From Pelodera strongyloides (taxonomy: Eukaryota > Nematoda > Chromadorea > Rhabditida > Rhabditidae), in the NCBI GenBank assembly GCA_036852015.1, contig JAANDG010000332.1:62001-126000 (forward strand): 64,000 bases of DNA. The letters run 5' to 3'. Below are positions 24,001 to 34,697 of the stretch, piece by piece. Within the stretch, counting starts at the first letter, position 1. Each line of letters begins with the position of its first letter. Both the position numbers and the translations under genes were made by a program. The notes beneath the pieces were generated by a model. The model saw only the letters and a list, made by a program, of their open reading frames with translations, was not told the origin of the DNA and made no database searches.

Positions 24001-27000
24001 TCAGTTACCAGGAAATAGACTTTGCCAAGAATTTTGGGAAAAGGGTGAGATCTTTAGTTTTCAGTCCTCCCGCATACGCATACATTATATTTCTAGTGGA
24101 TATTCGGTGTCTGCATGCAGTAATGCGACTTTTATAAAGAAACTGATGCGATGTTGATAAAGAAACAGTTTGGCTCCATGATAAACATTTTATATTTATG
24201 AATTCAGACATGTTCGGGATGTACGAATAAAGTTGACGCTCGTGTGGGGATATCAGTACAGTGTGATGCGGCCCTCTGCAAGACCTATTATCATCCGACG
24301 TGTGCTCATAGGTAAGGTATTGTGTGATTGCATCGTAAGCTTATACTTTTTATTCGTCTATTTCAATGTACCGTATCCATTGAAACAAAAAGCTAAGGGA
24401 AATTGGGTACCGTAAGAACTTTCGTTAATACGTCAAGATAGTTATTCAACATATTATTATTACCAGCCGTTCGAAGAGCCCTACGGGCTCTTCTCCGACT
24501 GGAGGAATCGGCCTTCGGCCGATTGTTACCCTATTTAAAAAAAGGAATTTCTACAAAGGTAAAAAGACGTTCATTTACGTTTATGTGGAAACGTATGATG
24601 TGGCTCGGTACTTCAAGGTTTTTGCACGTTATGCAAATTTGCTATTGCACTTGCTCTTCCACCTCCTATAAGATCCTCGTCCAATAAGCTAGTATAGCTC
24701 AACTGGTAGAGCGTTGGACTGTGAATCGAGAGGTTGTCTGCTACTGTGGGTTCGAGTCTCGCCAGCGGCAAAGATTTTGTATGCTCTTTCGATCGAAGAA
24801 TTTTCTTTATGAACATCTTTCGTTGTGCACATAAAAACAAACCCGTGACAAACTCTTCTCCTTTATATAATAAGATTATTATTATTATTAGTTTTTAGTT
24901 TAATAAACATTTTCTGTCATGTAGACTCGGACTCACCGCCGACCTCCATGACGATGACTCAGATTCTCCAGAATCAGTATTTGTCTCTTGTAAGAAACAT
25001 TCTTGTGAGGAAACTGTGCGAAAGAGACGAATTGCGTGAGTTTTCTTTATAGTTTACATACTTTTGTTTGGGAATAATCGCGTGCCTCGAGCATCACTGC
25101 AACAAAAGTAGCAAGTTAGGAGGATATACTGAGTAGCAAGTTAGAAGGGTACACTATTTTTTTTGTTGGCTGATCCTGTCAGGGGGGTGCGGGTGATAAG
25201 CTTGCGGTGTCTACCTGCACTCCTTGTCAGTTCCGTTGAACTGCAGACGTAGTAGTGAAATGAAAAAGAAGAATGTCCGGAAATTATATGTTAACTTACC
25301 CACTAATTCGTTTTTTTTTCAGCCATATGAAGTTCCAGCGTCATGAGGAGCGCCGAATGATTACATTAAAAAGAAAGGTATGTAATGACAAGGAAGCGTT
25401 TTTTAGCGAATATTGTTGATTGCTTGGTATTTTGTTAGTCCCCCAATGTACATGTACATAATACGTGCATCCATGTTTGACCTAGTATCCCTTCAACGTC
25501 TTCCTGGTATTATTATGCGCATGATTATCCATTTTATCCATTACATGTTATCCATTTATTCGCTGTTAGTGGCCTTATATTGTCAAAACTTGCGCGATAC
25601 TTTGTTGTCGTAATAAATGTTATGTTATGTTATGTTATGAAACGTAATTTTCAATTGGAACTTATGTTAGCATTCGACCTATTGTCATTGTACAGGCTAC
25701 CGTAACCTGAGCATTGTTCAGTATTCTCTCAAACTTATGAAATGTCAAAAACTAATGAAGAAGATATCATTTTCGAAACAAGTTTTTTCCAATTTGTTGG
25801 TTGTTATTTAATACTTCAGAAGTTGTCGGAACGTGAAGAGAGATTTCGGATACGAAATCGTGAAAGATTGACTGCTGTCCATAAAGGTCTTGAGGGTGTG
25901 ACTGTAGTCTGGCCTGGTGCTGCTTTTGATAAGGTAAGATTCTTTCTCAGTTCGGTTTTGAAAATTAGCATAATTGACCATAGGATTTGTCTACAAACGA
26001 CTTTAAAACCGCTGGTTTTTGGTGTGTCCACTGAGCGTTGTTTTACTGATGTAACCTTACCTAACAGTGCCCTAACACTTCAGTGGTTCATTTTCCCTGT
26101 CGTCTGTATTAAGTAAGTGAATGTTTAGGCAGAAATGAAGCAGCGACGTATTCGTCCGATCCACACCTCGATGAAATGGGTTGATGCTTTTGCTGAAAAG
26201 GTGAGCATTATTCATCTAATGATAATTATGTTTTTCATTTAATCCTTTCTTAATTCTTATTTGTGGTCCTTATTCGTTAAAGCGAAATGCTAGCCCTTTT
26301 TGAAAATTTGCATATGATGAGCAAATCCTATGTATCCTATGCTAATTTTGTACGATCGTCCACGGCAATCGTACAAAATTAGCATAGGATACATAGGATT
26401 TGCTTATCATATGCAAGTTTTCCAAGGAGGCTAGCATTTCGCTTTAACGTTATTCGTGATCGTTTTTCTTATTTTTAACTCCTTATTACAGTATGTTTTA
26501 CCAGTGCTTAATGTTTAATGTTCATAGAAACATAGTAGTGCGTAGATGCGTATTGTGTGCTTATGTAGTTCATTTCAGTCTGAAACAGAGTGTGGAATTT
26601 CTCGCGAAGAGTTTGACAAGGAGTTTTTCCGTGTAAAGGGAGAAAATCTGGCGTTCTTGCCCCCGGGTTTCAGCCAAGAATTTGTGGCGTATGTTAATTT
26701 ATGATATTATAAGCGTATTTTGCGTTTTATTTTTATAAAGAAAGGACCAGTGGTTCCGGGGGCTGTCCTTGTACAAAAGTGATTCAATTTGTACGGGTAA
26801 TCGCCTGACAGCACCTTATCTTGATTGTTAGCAACACGTTTCTTATTCATTGCATAAAATCACATGAATTAGTTTTTCTGTGCTTTTGTGCAATGACGAT
26901 TAAAAATATGCAGTAGTGCATGGTTTCCTTTGTTATTATTACTGTATCTCTGACTATTTAAGATACTTTGATAACCGTGAACGAGTCGTACTCGCACAAG

Positions 27001-30000
27001 AAAAGAAGCGATTAGAAACTATTCAGTCTGAAAATGAGAAGCTACGAGAACGTTTACGAGAATTGGAAGGAACGGCTCATAAGGTACAGTGTACAGTTAA
27101 GAGAGAGACAGAGACAGAGAGAGAGAGAGAGAAAGGAGTAGCAGATATATGTATGTGAAATGAGATATGAAATTACCAGTTACTTATAGGAGAACCGGAG
27201 AACCAATACGGTAACGATATATTGTTGATACCGTAACCCGCAACCCTGGTTGTTTAGTAGAGGCCTGTATTGATTACGAATTACCTGGCTATTTCCATAA
27301 TTGATTACTTGTCAACAACCATTTATTTAGGTTTCCGGGCACAACAAGGAACCCGTTCTGGACTTGGCGCTTGATCGAATTACAAATCTTCATTCGGCCT
27401 TAGTGAAACTCGGAGTGAAGAAGCTGGAGAATCCTTTCAAGGAGCTGATCGCTGAACGGTTCGAATTCTGTGCTTTTTATGTGATGGAGTCCCTATCAAA
27501 CGACGGCGAACTGCGTAGTCAGTGTAGAAAACTAGTAGTGAACATATAAGGAGATGGTATCAAGGTTACTGTAGTTTTTTTACAGTAAGAAGCATCCGAC
27601 TCGAAGGCGGACTTCGTCTGTGTCGTCATCGTCGTCACCAACGAAACATCACGTACGGAAACTGGTGCTTAGGGAGTGTAATGAGTGTCATAAGGTCAGT
27701 TTTAAAGTGAAGACAAAGTATTTTTTAGCGAATGATAAGAATTTATACTTCCTTCAAACCTTGTGTGGTGCTTTTTATCATGGACATTATGCATCTTCAT
27801 ATTTCTTGTATGATTAGAGAGCAACTGCATTTGTATATTTCCACCGTAGATGGTACACCGCTGGGAGCCGGTGTGTCTAAATCTTTTTGGCATTCGTTGC
27901 CGATAACTCTACTTGTTGTAATAATCTCATGCCCAATTTAGACTACCGATCAGCACAAACTGATTGAATGTGATATGTGTCACTTCAACTATCATTTGGG
28001 ATGTCTTGATCCTCCACTCGAGAAAATGCCCAAGAAGGTTAGTTGTTGTATAAATAAACGTGAGTGTAATATGGATGGACGCTTTTTTGTCCTAGTTTAG
28101 TTAGGGCTCACCCCTAAATCAACATGGAACCCCAAAAGTCGAATAGAGCCTTAGTTAGAAAGAAATTAATACAAACGTTATATCGTCGCGGAAACCCCGT
28201 TTCCACCCACATTGTTTACGTATAAGAGAGTTTTGTTGTGGTTGGGTCTCATTCATGTCTTTTTATTTCTTAGACGTAATAAATTAAAGGGGGCAAAAGG
28301 TACGGTATCCTTCCATCTAGTAATATATTTAGACAAACTTCGACTGGCACTGCAGCAACTGCATTAGTGATGATGAAGAAGAAGACGAAGAAGAGAAGGA
28401 GGAGGTAGTAGAGGTATCCTTTTTTATATATTTTATGTTTACATATTCTTACTTACGGGGTTTATCTTTGTTAAAGTTTTCACTACATTCACAGCCTTTG
28501 TTGATGAGGTTCATGGTGCTTCATGGTGTTCATGGTGTCTGAAACTCCAGCCCAAAAAAAGTGTGTCTGTGTACGTGTGTTTGTGTGTGTGTGTGCGTGT
28601 GTGTGTGTGTGTGTGTGTTTGTTTGTTTTTGTCTGTGTTGTGTGTGTGTGTGTTTGTTTGTTTGTGTGTGTGCTTGTGTGTGTATATATGACTACGACAA
28701 CCTGTGTAGGCTAGGGGAGCATAATTCAGTGAGCTTTGGGTACTGTGAGGAACAGTACCCTTTTCACATAATTTTTATGAAATTCTGCTATCTGCGTCTT
28801 CTTCAAGGGTATTTCATCTGTACTTGTTTTAGGAAGGTCCTCGGAAGCTTAGGCAGCGCAGTGACGCATTGAAAGCACGAAAACTACAGGAGGCCGAAGT
28901 TTGTTTCATTTATGTTGAACTCTTTATCCATAACAAGCGTAGAAATTATGTGATTATGATAGTCTAGCACATTCAAAATTCGCATGGCCGGCTTCTCTCG
29001 CGGTGTACACGACGTGAAACTACGCGTCATAAAAAAAATGGCGCACCCTGTACCAACGCCATATGGTTAGCCCGTGGCGCACATTTGGCACACCTGCCTC
29101 GTCTCCTCTAAATTTTTGTTCTCGGCGATGAGTTTCATCGGTGTAATTGAAGACATATACGGATTGATGTGTTTCATGTATAGGTATACGTTCTTATGGT
29201 CTAATTTATATGCATTACCTGTGGGAGAGAAAATTATGTTAGCTATATTCATATACATATTTAGGCACAGCGTAGAGCTTACGCCTCTGTAATGCGAACG
29301 GCGCGTCATGTTGGGAAAAGGGCTGTTTCGAATAAGGCTCGATCGCTAACACCAAAGGTTGAAAATCAGAAGTTGAGCACATCGTTACTGCCTCCGCAAC
29401 AGAAGAAGCGAAAGAGCGTGCCTTTGGTCGCACCGAAGGACGAACGTATGTTTTTCTTGACAGAAGTTCTTGTGGGCCATTTCCTGTAGAAGAACTTTTG
29501 TGCGCTGTGCGAAAGCATGGCGAACATGTGGCACACTTCGCGGAACTGTGCCGAAAGAGGGTGGTGATCGCTTGTAAAGGGCGCACCTTTTGCACACACC
29601 CGCACACTAGACTCTAGGGGCGAACCGTGAAGGCCCCTTCCTGTACTATTTTCAGTGTTTTTAGTCCTGGCTTACATAAAGTAAAGAACCACAATATGCA
29701 AGTGAGTGGAAAGTATAATTGTATACTATTTACAGCCATCGAAGAAGCGGAACCAACCAAGCGGCCGACATTCGCAAAGAAATCACCGAGAAGTGTTCTG
29801 AAGACTGCGACAAACGCTCCGAATGCGCATACAAATGGATTGCCCAATCAAAATGTTAGTTTTATCTTAGTGTTTTCTATCAAAACTAGTTTTTTTTTTA
29901 GTTTCGCCTGGAAGTAGTATTTGTAATACTTCATTCTTTAGATGTTACATCATCTATTCTATGTGAGTTTTCTGGTTAGATCATCCCTATTTCGTCTTTG

Positions 30001-30472
30001 GATGTTCTTTTTTGTTGTTTCTGTATTCGATGTTTGCAATGAAGGTAAACGGTATACTGTCATAATTTGAATGTTTACAGGTTGAAGCTTCTATCTCTCC
30101 ATCTTCGTTCTCTCTTTCACCAACTCCAGGATCCCGAAGTTCATCCAGAAATAAGCGACACACGTTGTCACCCGAGCCAAAGAAGATGAAGAGGAATGTG
30201 GTGGGTGTAATTTTAACAGCGTGCCGCGCTTATTGAAGGGGTGCGGTGCGTGCGCCGACTGGAATTGTACGCATTGCGGCCTTGCGCGCGCCAGCTGCGT
30301 GGCACGTGCGTCGACCGGCGACTGCTTGACGTTTTGGGTTGTAATCCTATTTACAACTTATTTTTTTTTATCATTCCAGTCTACTCGTCAAAACTCGGTT
30401 GTTGCCATGCATGAGTTTGGTCTAGAAGAAAGCGACGATGACAGTGATGCATTTGTGACAATTGGACGATAA
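18003..30472 (+). CDS. phf-14: PHF14-like PHD-finger chromatin reader
   Basis: Twenty-three exons: 18003-18042, 19994-20104, 20906-21042, 21740-21766, 22011-22084, 23480-23655, 23917-24044, 24208-24311, 24925-25035, 25323-25377, 25820-25933, 26129-26200, 26579-26688, 26963-27083, 27331-~27520, 27586-27694, 27942-28037, 28333-28413, 28833-28898, 29265-29445, 29736-29854, 30081-30200, 30380-30472. This gives about 810 residues. Order: RQVKP motif and acidic Ser/Asp-rich region; PHD1 (VCGLC, QCDKCGVCVHEACY, WFCEPC); extended PHD (CEFC, GGWAHLLCALYIPGLTFGD, CSGC, CKTYYHPTCAH, CKKH); a basic linker; a coiled coil (about VVLAQEKKRLETIQSENEKL); PHD3 (ECNEC, ECDMCHFNYHLGCLDPPLEK, WHCSNC); acidic then basic/serine-rich tails. 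PHF14 binds histone H3 and represses transcription in the nucleus. Vertebrate PHF14 has a further C-terminal PHD finger, absent here. The donor of exon 15 is unresolved: phase 2 is needed and no good GT is visible. Exon 12 must use TTTAG at 26126-26128, because the nearby GGCAG would create a stop. Confidence 0.93.
18851..19018. repeat. Foldback MITE of the AAAGCGAAATACCGGCCGG family, intron 1
   Basis: TTAAAGCGAAATACCGGCCG at the left and CCGGCCGGTATTTCGCTA at the right, with GTTTTTGAAACTCATCGAG and CGATGTGTTTCAAAAACC as inner arms. It lies in the first intron of the PHF14-like gene. Confidence 0.85.
20171..20240. repeat. (CT)n microsatellite
   Basis: A pyrimidine run CCTCTCTCTCTCTCC interrupted by GTCTCTC and TGTCCCC, in intron 2 of the PHF14-like gene. 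Confidence 0.9.
21119..21281. repeat. Foldback element with GAGGCCGTATYCACC ends
   Basis: The left end GAGGCCGTATCCACC and right end GGTGAATACGGCCTC are inverted. The inner arms contain CAGGGAGCCCTCCCT and GGGAGGACTCCCTG, with a duplicated CTCCCTCGGGAGGCCAGGGA. Related ends occur at 37.57-37.74 and 38.58-38.85 kb. It lies just inside intron 3 of the PHF14-like gene. Confidence 0.75.
22101..22322. repeat. Tandem duplication of about 110 bp
   Basis: The segment from TTTTTTGTCGAC through AGGATTACGAATTACGACTT, TTGATTAGTATG and CTGTGAAACACTTTCCC (22101-22199) is repeated at 22212-22322. The copies differ by small indels such as an extra CTTTTAT and GTCGTATT. Confidence 0.85.
22341..23066 (-). mobile_element. 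tRNA-derived SINE, interrupted by a foldback MITE
   Basis: Read on the minus strand, the head at about 23066 is CGTGGCTCACTGGC...GGTTCGAATCCC, with tRNA-like box A and box B (box B complement at 23007-23018). The body contains AAGGCGCTCCCC. The tail reads GAAGATCCCCGACTTC, GGGACCCTGGATTCTACATG and ends TGTCTGAATAAAGTGGT near 22355. The tail is split by the TTAA element at 22390-22748. A related head lies at 34.22-34.37 kb, and the same uninterrupted tail at 32.04-32.13 kb. It lies in intron 5 of the PHF14-like gene. Confidence 0.7.
22390..22748. mobile_element. 359-bp foldback MITE with TTAA target duplications
   Basis: The ends AGGGATCGGCTCACCT and AGGTGAGCCGATCCCT are perfect inverted repeats, flanked on both sides by TTAA (22386-22389 and 22749-22752). 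The arms stay complementary almost to the centre (for example AATACTCACGAAGATATTAG and its complement), with a loop around CCTGCCTTGTTTGTATGGG. Removing the element and one TTAA restores the sequence seen uninterrupted at 32.04-32.13 kb. TTAA duplication is typical of the piggyBac superfamily, so a non-autonomous piggyBac-like MITE is the best guess. Confidence 0.9.
24463..24893 (+). mobile_element. Repeat with two perfect hairpins and a tRNA-like region, copy 1
   Basis: The 5' part has two perfect stem-loops, GAAGAGCCC-TAC-GGGCTCTTC and AATCGGCC-TTC-GGCCGATT. About 230 bases later is a tRNA-like segment with box A TAGCTCAACTGG (24695-24706) and box B GGTTCGAGTC (24749-24758). Its anticodon-loop position reads CTGTGAA (GTG), but acceptor pairing is poor. 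The 3' end is CTTCTCCTTTATATAATAAGAT. A second copy with the same order and orientation lies at 35054-35500. It lies in intron 8 of the PHF14-like gene. Confidence 0.8.
26277..26447. repeat. 171-bp near-perfect palindromic MITE
   Basis: TTAAAGCGAAATGCTAGCC at the left and GGCTAGCATTTCGCTTTAA at the right. The arms (AGCAAATCCTATGTATCC, TATGCTAATTTTGTACGAT) are complementary right to a short centre, GTCCACGGCA. The end sequence is a divergent form of the AAAGCGAAATACCGGCCGG family. It lies in intron 12 of the PHF14-like gene. Confidence 0.9.
28560..28685. repeat. (GT)n microsatellite
   Basis: GTGTGTGTG runs with GTTTGTTTGTTT and GTGCGTG interruptions, in intron 18 of the PHF14-like gene. The cysteine/valine-rich frames here are artefacts. 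Confidence 0.95.
29026..29610. repeat. GCGCAC-type repeat clusters flanking exon 20 of the PHF14-like gene
   Basis: One cluster (29037-29098: ATGGCGCACCC, CCGTGGCGCACATTTGGC) lies before exon 20 and another (29500-29610: TGTGCGCTGTGCGAA, CATGTGGCACACTT, GGGCGCACCTTTTGCACAC) after it. They share words with clusters at 6.4, 13.4, 15.2, 15.8 and 30.25 kb. Confidence 0.45.
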
Positions 30473-30646
30473 ACGATAAAGTGGCGTGACACGTGGTTTC
30501 CAAGCATTTGCTTTCTGTGTTTTTCATGCAAATTTTGTCCATTGTGCCGCATATTCCCAGGGAATATAAATTAACCTATAAGACATGGAAGTGCAGTTTT
30601 CCAGCGGACTTTTCAGAAACCTGGTGCCATGAAAATTGGAAATGTA

Positions 30647-30685
30647 GACATTGTTATTAATCATTAGATGATTAATAACAATGTC
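30647..30685. other. Perfect 18-bp hairpin downstream of the PHF14-like stop
   Basis: GACATTGTTATTAATCAT and ATGATTAATAACAATGTC flank a TAG loop with no mismatch, 175 bases after the stop codon. It may be the core of a foldback MITE that begins near 30.48 kb, or a hairpin in the 3' end of the transcript. It is AT-rich and shorter than a microRNA precursor. Confidence 0.7.
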
Positions 30686-31312
30686 TTTGTAAGCGCATGC
30701 ATATCAGCTTGTCACTCAGAGACTCAGATGTTGCGTACTCCCAAGAAAAATGTTTTTTTTTAATGGGTTTCCTTATTACAAATTGTTTTTATTAAATATG
30801 CATGTTTTTCTCATTGATCTCCCATATCACAAATGTTCGTCATTCTTTTTGATTGGGTATAATGGGTATACCGCCGAGTAGATTAAGTTGAGCACCTTTT
30901 TCAGATTTATATTTTGTTAATGTTATGATAGTTCTCTGTTATTTGGCATTATGACTTTTGTAAAGTAGAAGTATTACTTTACGAATCGTGGAAGATTTTT
31001 TATTTTTCTTTCGTGCTCGGTTTCTTCACCTTTTTTGTTCATTCTTCATGTTCTTCCTAGTCTTTCCAGATTGTTGCTTACTTTGAATTGTTACTGGGAC
31101 TAATTATGAGTCAGCAATGTTAATAAAAGTTCTTATTGGTTTGTGTTTTTCTTTCTTTAGGCATGCAAACAGTTGCATTCAAGCACACGGTATCTAGCCG
31201 CGTAACTACCGTATTTGCTACAGTTGTTGTAGCATTTCTGTTTGTAGTTTGTAGTCCTGATCTTTTTTAAAAATAAAAATTCTCGGAACTTTTTTCGGAT
31301 TTCTTTGTCTTA

Positions 31313-31582
31313 GGGCGCGTTCGGGTTGCTCTTTCCGAAAGGAAAACATGCAAATTTATCGTTCGGGTTGGCTGTTTCCGAAAGGATTTAATGCTTTGAG
31401 AAAGCAAAAAACACAGTATGAATTTGCATGTTGAACATGCAAATGTATGAATTAGCATGGTTAACATGCAAATTCATACTGTATTTTTGGCTTTCTCAAA
31501 GCATTAAATCCTTTCGGAAACAGCCAACCCGAACGATAAATTTGCATGTTTTCCTTTCGGAAAGAGCAACCCGAACGCGCCC
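31313..31582. mobile_element. Tourist/PIF-Harbinger-like foldback MITE (270 bp)
   Basis: The ends GGGCGCGTTCGGGTTGCTC and GAGCAACCCGAACGCGCCC are perfect inverted repeats flanked by TTA (31310-31312 and 31583-31585). The arms pair through CGTTCGGGTTGGCTGTTTCC and AATTTGCATGTT to the middle. The three-base TTA duplication with GGG...CCC ends is typical of PIF-Harbinger MITEs. A sister copy is at 53546-53850. Confidence 0.9.
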
Positions 31583-31600
31583 TTAATTTCGGTCTTGCTC

Positions 31601-33691
31601 AGGTGAGTTGAGGCCCGAGGGCCGGCCCTCCAAAGTGGAACGGGGCATGCCCGATCTGTACACCGGAGCCGTCCCCGTGCCGGCCCTCGGACATTTTGTC
31701 ATTTCGAAGGGCCTTGAAAGGGGATTTGGAGGGCTTTTTTGAAAGGGCCTTTGAAGGGCCTTTTTGTAATACAGTAAACCGGGATAAAAATCAGTATAAA
31801 AAATATCACCAATGTCACACCATGTATAAACAACATTAATTAACAATAGTTTATTAGAAAATAACACAATACTTGCAATAAATAACAAAAAAGGACTGTA
31901 AATTAGGGATTTTGATTTGTAATAGGACTCATACTGAGAATTAAGATAAAGATTAAGATAATTAAGATCATACTGCGAATAATAAGAGAGTATGGATAAA
32001 AATGAAAGTATGCTGAGAGAATAAAATGAATTTGGAGCTAAAATGAAGATCCCCGACTTCGAGAGCAAACGGGACCCTGGATTCTACATGCTTAAGTCTA
32101 TGTGTGATGATTGTATGTCTGAATAAAGTGGTCTTCACATTTTTTCACATTTTCACTCTCGTTCGTCGTATCCACAGTTGTGATTTCCAAACCATTGGAG
32201 AAAAGACACAGAGATGGCGTTGAGCAGCCTGAAAACACATTTAAAAATAAAACTGACGTATTTAACACACAAATTATGGTTGAGCTTCAGTTCAGTGAAT
32301 AACGATTTTACCCATTAAATTTGGGCTTCATCTAATACGTGTTGCTTACCCTAGTTACTAAGTTAAGCAATAAGTGCTTAATAAGTTAAAGTAATAACTG
32401 CTTACTAAGTTAGAAGCCCATCAATATCCTTCCAGAAGTAAAACAAGTCGTCCATCGGTGCAGGGGCTTTTGCACTCCCATGATCTCACTACTAAATGAA
32501 ACATTTAAACGACTGGGTAGCGTGGTGATTTTTTGAAGGAAAATTTACTATATGTTTACTACGAAGGGGTAAGGTTAAAAGCCAGACATTAAGATTTTAA
32601 AGGACACTAGCAGAGCACTTACATGTAACAATTGAGGGGTCCCATAATTTGAACAACCAAGAGCACCTCACTGTCGATGTATATGTAGGTAGGTTCCAGT
32701 GTCAACCTAAAACACGTACATGTATGCTTGGCCAATCTTTCCGGGTCTTGTAAGCGCCGTAATTATCATATGAACACAGTCCGGTGATCATGCATTTGAA
32801 CAACAATAAAATTAACTGAGAAGCAGAGAAATAACTACCTCAATCCTTGTTCACCCAGCATCTCCAGACTTCAGAGCGAAAAGATCACAGATCACATCAG
32901 CAAGTTTGAGTCCGTGTGTTTCAGAGTCTAAACGCCTCATGCGTAATAAATTTACCTTGTGCATTTTGCATGGCACACAGTGAGAACTGTTGATGGCTAT
33001 GCGACTCCATGAGAATAAGACATTTCAATTCGGTGCAATCAGAACAACACTGTAACCCTAAAGTTAACAACTATACCTCGTTCCTTTCAGGGTGCACTTG
33101 TTTGTGGTAGTATTCCTTTGAGCATGCCACCATGGTCAGAGTTGCAGGCCAGCGGTCGGACTATCAAATCTAAAATAAAATAAGTCAGAATAGGCGAGGG
33201 AGACATAACAAGAAAACAGCCACAAAAGTACAACAAACCTCTTATCGTCCACAACACACAATAATTCTTCTTTCACCGAGCAGCTTTTCGTGTGACGATA
33301 GAACTGACACCAGGTACTCAACTCGAAATACATCACCGCTTAAAAATACACAGAACAGTGGTGAATATCGTTCGAGGCACAGTTGCAATGAGGAAAAACT
33401 GAAAAGAAGTTGGCAATATTGCAATAAATGAAAAAAATAAACAAACAAAACAATAAACTAGCAGAAAATAAGAATGCGGGGACAATTCTGCAAATCTTCC
33501 GGCGAAAAGTTGCGAAAATTTGAAGTCCAAACACGAAATGCACCGTAAATGCGCGCTTAGTGCGAAAGGGCCTGCCCCGGGATTTTCGCATTTTACGGCC
33601 CTCCAAATGTCTTCCACCGGCCCCCTGAGCTGAAAGAGCCGGCCCCAGGGGAATTCTGCAAAATTACCGGCCCCCGGGCCTAAATTCACCT
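31601..33691. mobile_element. 2.1-kb element with terminal inverted repeats
   Basis: The left end AGGTGAGTTGAGGCCCGAGG and right end CCCGGGCCTAAATTCACCT are imperfect inverted repeats of about 25 bp, followed inside by GGCCGGCCCTCC-type GC-rich sequence at both ends (left 31620-31690, right 33560-33680). The interior is AT-rich with no transposase-like frame, so it is non-autonomous. It contains a stray SINE tail at 32043-32133. No clear target duplication was found. Confidence 0.65.
32043..32133 (+). repeat. SINE tail fragment: empty site of the TTAA MITE
   Basis: GAAGATCCCCGACTTC, GGGACCCTGGATTCTACATG, CTTAAG, TCTATGTGTGATGATTGTAT and TCTGAATAAAGTGGT form one uninterrupted run. The same sequence at 22.35-22.8 kb (minus strand) is split at the TTAA by a 359-bp element. 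The TTAA here is at 32092-32095. Confidence 0.85.
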
Positions 33692-34219
33692 ATGTGTGTG
33701 TTTTTTTCGTTTTTATTTTTCATGATTTATTACAGTTTGATAATCTGTTTGGTATGGATGATACAGATGATAGTTTGATATGGATAAGCTTGTCCGCTGT
33801 CCTCCATGCTTTCGAATTTAAAAAGAATGAAACTAAATTCCTTATTGACCATTCCATTTCAGGTTGGAGTTTACTGTATCGGCCATATGTATGTGTTTCC
33901 ATCATTGCTGCCAACTCCAACGGATAGAAGGTATGTCAAATGGGGTGAAACTGGAGAGCAGCACTACCATATTAGCCTCTTTTATGCGCGAGAAAAAAAA
34001 GAATATCACTACTTTATTCACACATACAGTCAATCAGATACAACATCAATCAAGTACATGGAACAAGTGCGGAAGGTTTCTAGCGTTGTGCTTCTTCAAT
34101 CCGCGGGGGGAATGCGTGGAGGGGAGATTTTTCTTCAGATAATGTCGATCCTTGATCTTTCCAATGAGGTTTTGTGGAGTTATACAGAGTGTTTGACGAC
34201 GAGACGAAAGGACAAATCC

Positions 34220-34375
34220 CTCGAAGTCTTCAGGCTAGGCAATGGGGGATTCGCCTCGATTTTCCCCGCCTCGGTGGCATTGAGTGAGTGTATGTGGCTG
34301 GATTCGAACTCGGGTCGGCTGACTGCGAAGCGCGGACGTTTCCAATGGGCCAGGAGACGTGGTGAATTCGTGTTG
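34220..34375 (-). repeat. SINE head related to the 23-kb copy
   Basis: On the minus strand ACCACGTCTCCTGGCCCATT starts a tRNA-like stretch with box-B-like GAGTTCGAATCC (complement at 34300-34311). The downstream GGCTAGGCAA... on the plus strand matches the 22.93-kb region. It accounts for the long plus-strand open frame here. Confidence 0.55.
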
Positions 34376-34697
34376 GGTGACGGGCTTGGTATATTTTCAA
34401 CAGGGAGTAGTTGTGCCTCTATAAGGAGGTTTTCATATAATGGGCCAACAAATTTACTGAGCTTTTGTTTCCCTAAAGTTTGGTATCGATATGTTAAAAC
34501 CCGGGTTGAAAATTAGTCATTTAATCATTTTTAGTGTCGCAGGTCGCAGGTGAAAACAATAAACTTCAATTCGAACCCAAATTATCCATGTTCATATTGT
34601 GTTAAACGGGTCATCGGTCATCTCACGATTAATTTCAATTTTCACTAAGTACTCGAACACTTGGTTGATCAGTGTGATTTATTCTAATAAGTTACAG

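Noticed and set aside
24690..24773. Functional tRNA-His
   Set aside because: Box A and B are good and the loop position reads GTG, but the acceptor stem does not pair, the anticodon stem has a mismatch, the variable region is too long and the unit is repeated at 35.3 kb with another loop, so it is a tRNA-like part of a repeat.
28523..28872. Cysteine/valine-rich frames at 28.5-28.9 kb
   Set aside because: Produced by the GT microsatellite inside a PHF14-like intron.
31583..32068. 161-codon minus-strand frame
   Set aside because: It spans a MITE border, the GC-rich end of a TIR element and AT-rich core; tyrosine/serine/leucine-rich composition follows from the base composition.
33806..34516. 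236-codon plus-strand frame upstream of the psq exons
   Set aside because: It runs straight through a SINE head on the opposite strand and has no domain. It ends before the psq acceptor with no shared phase.
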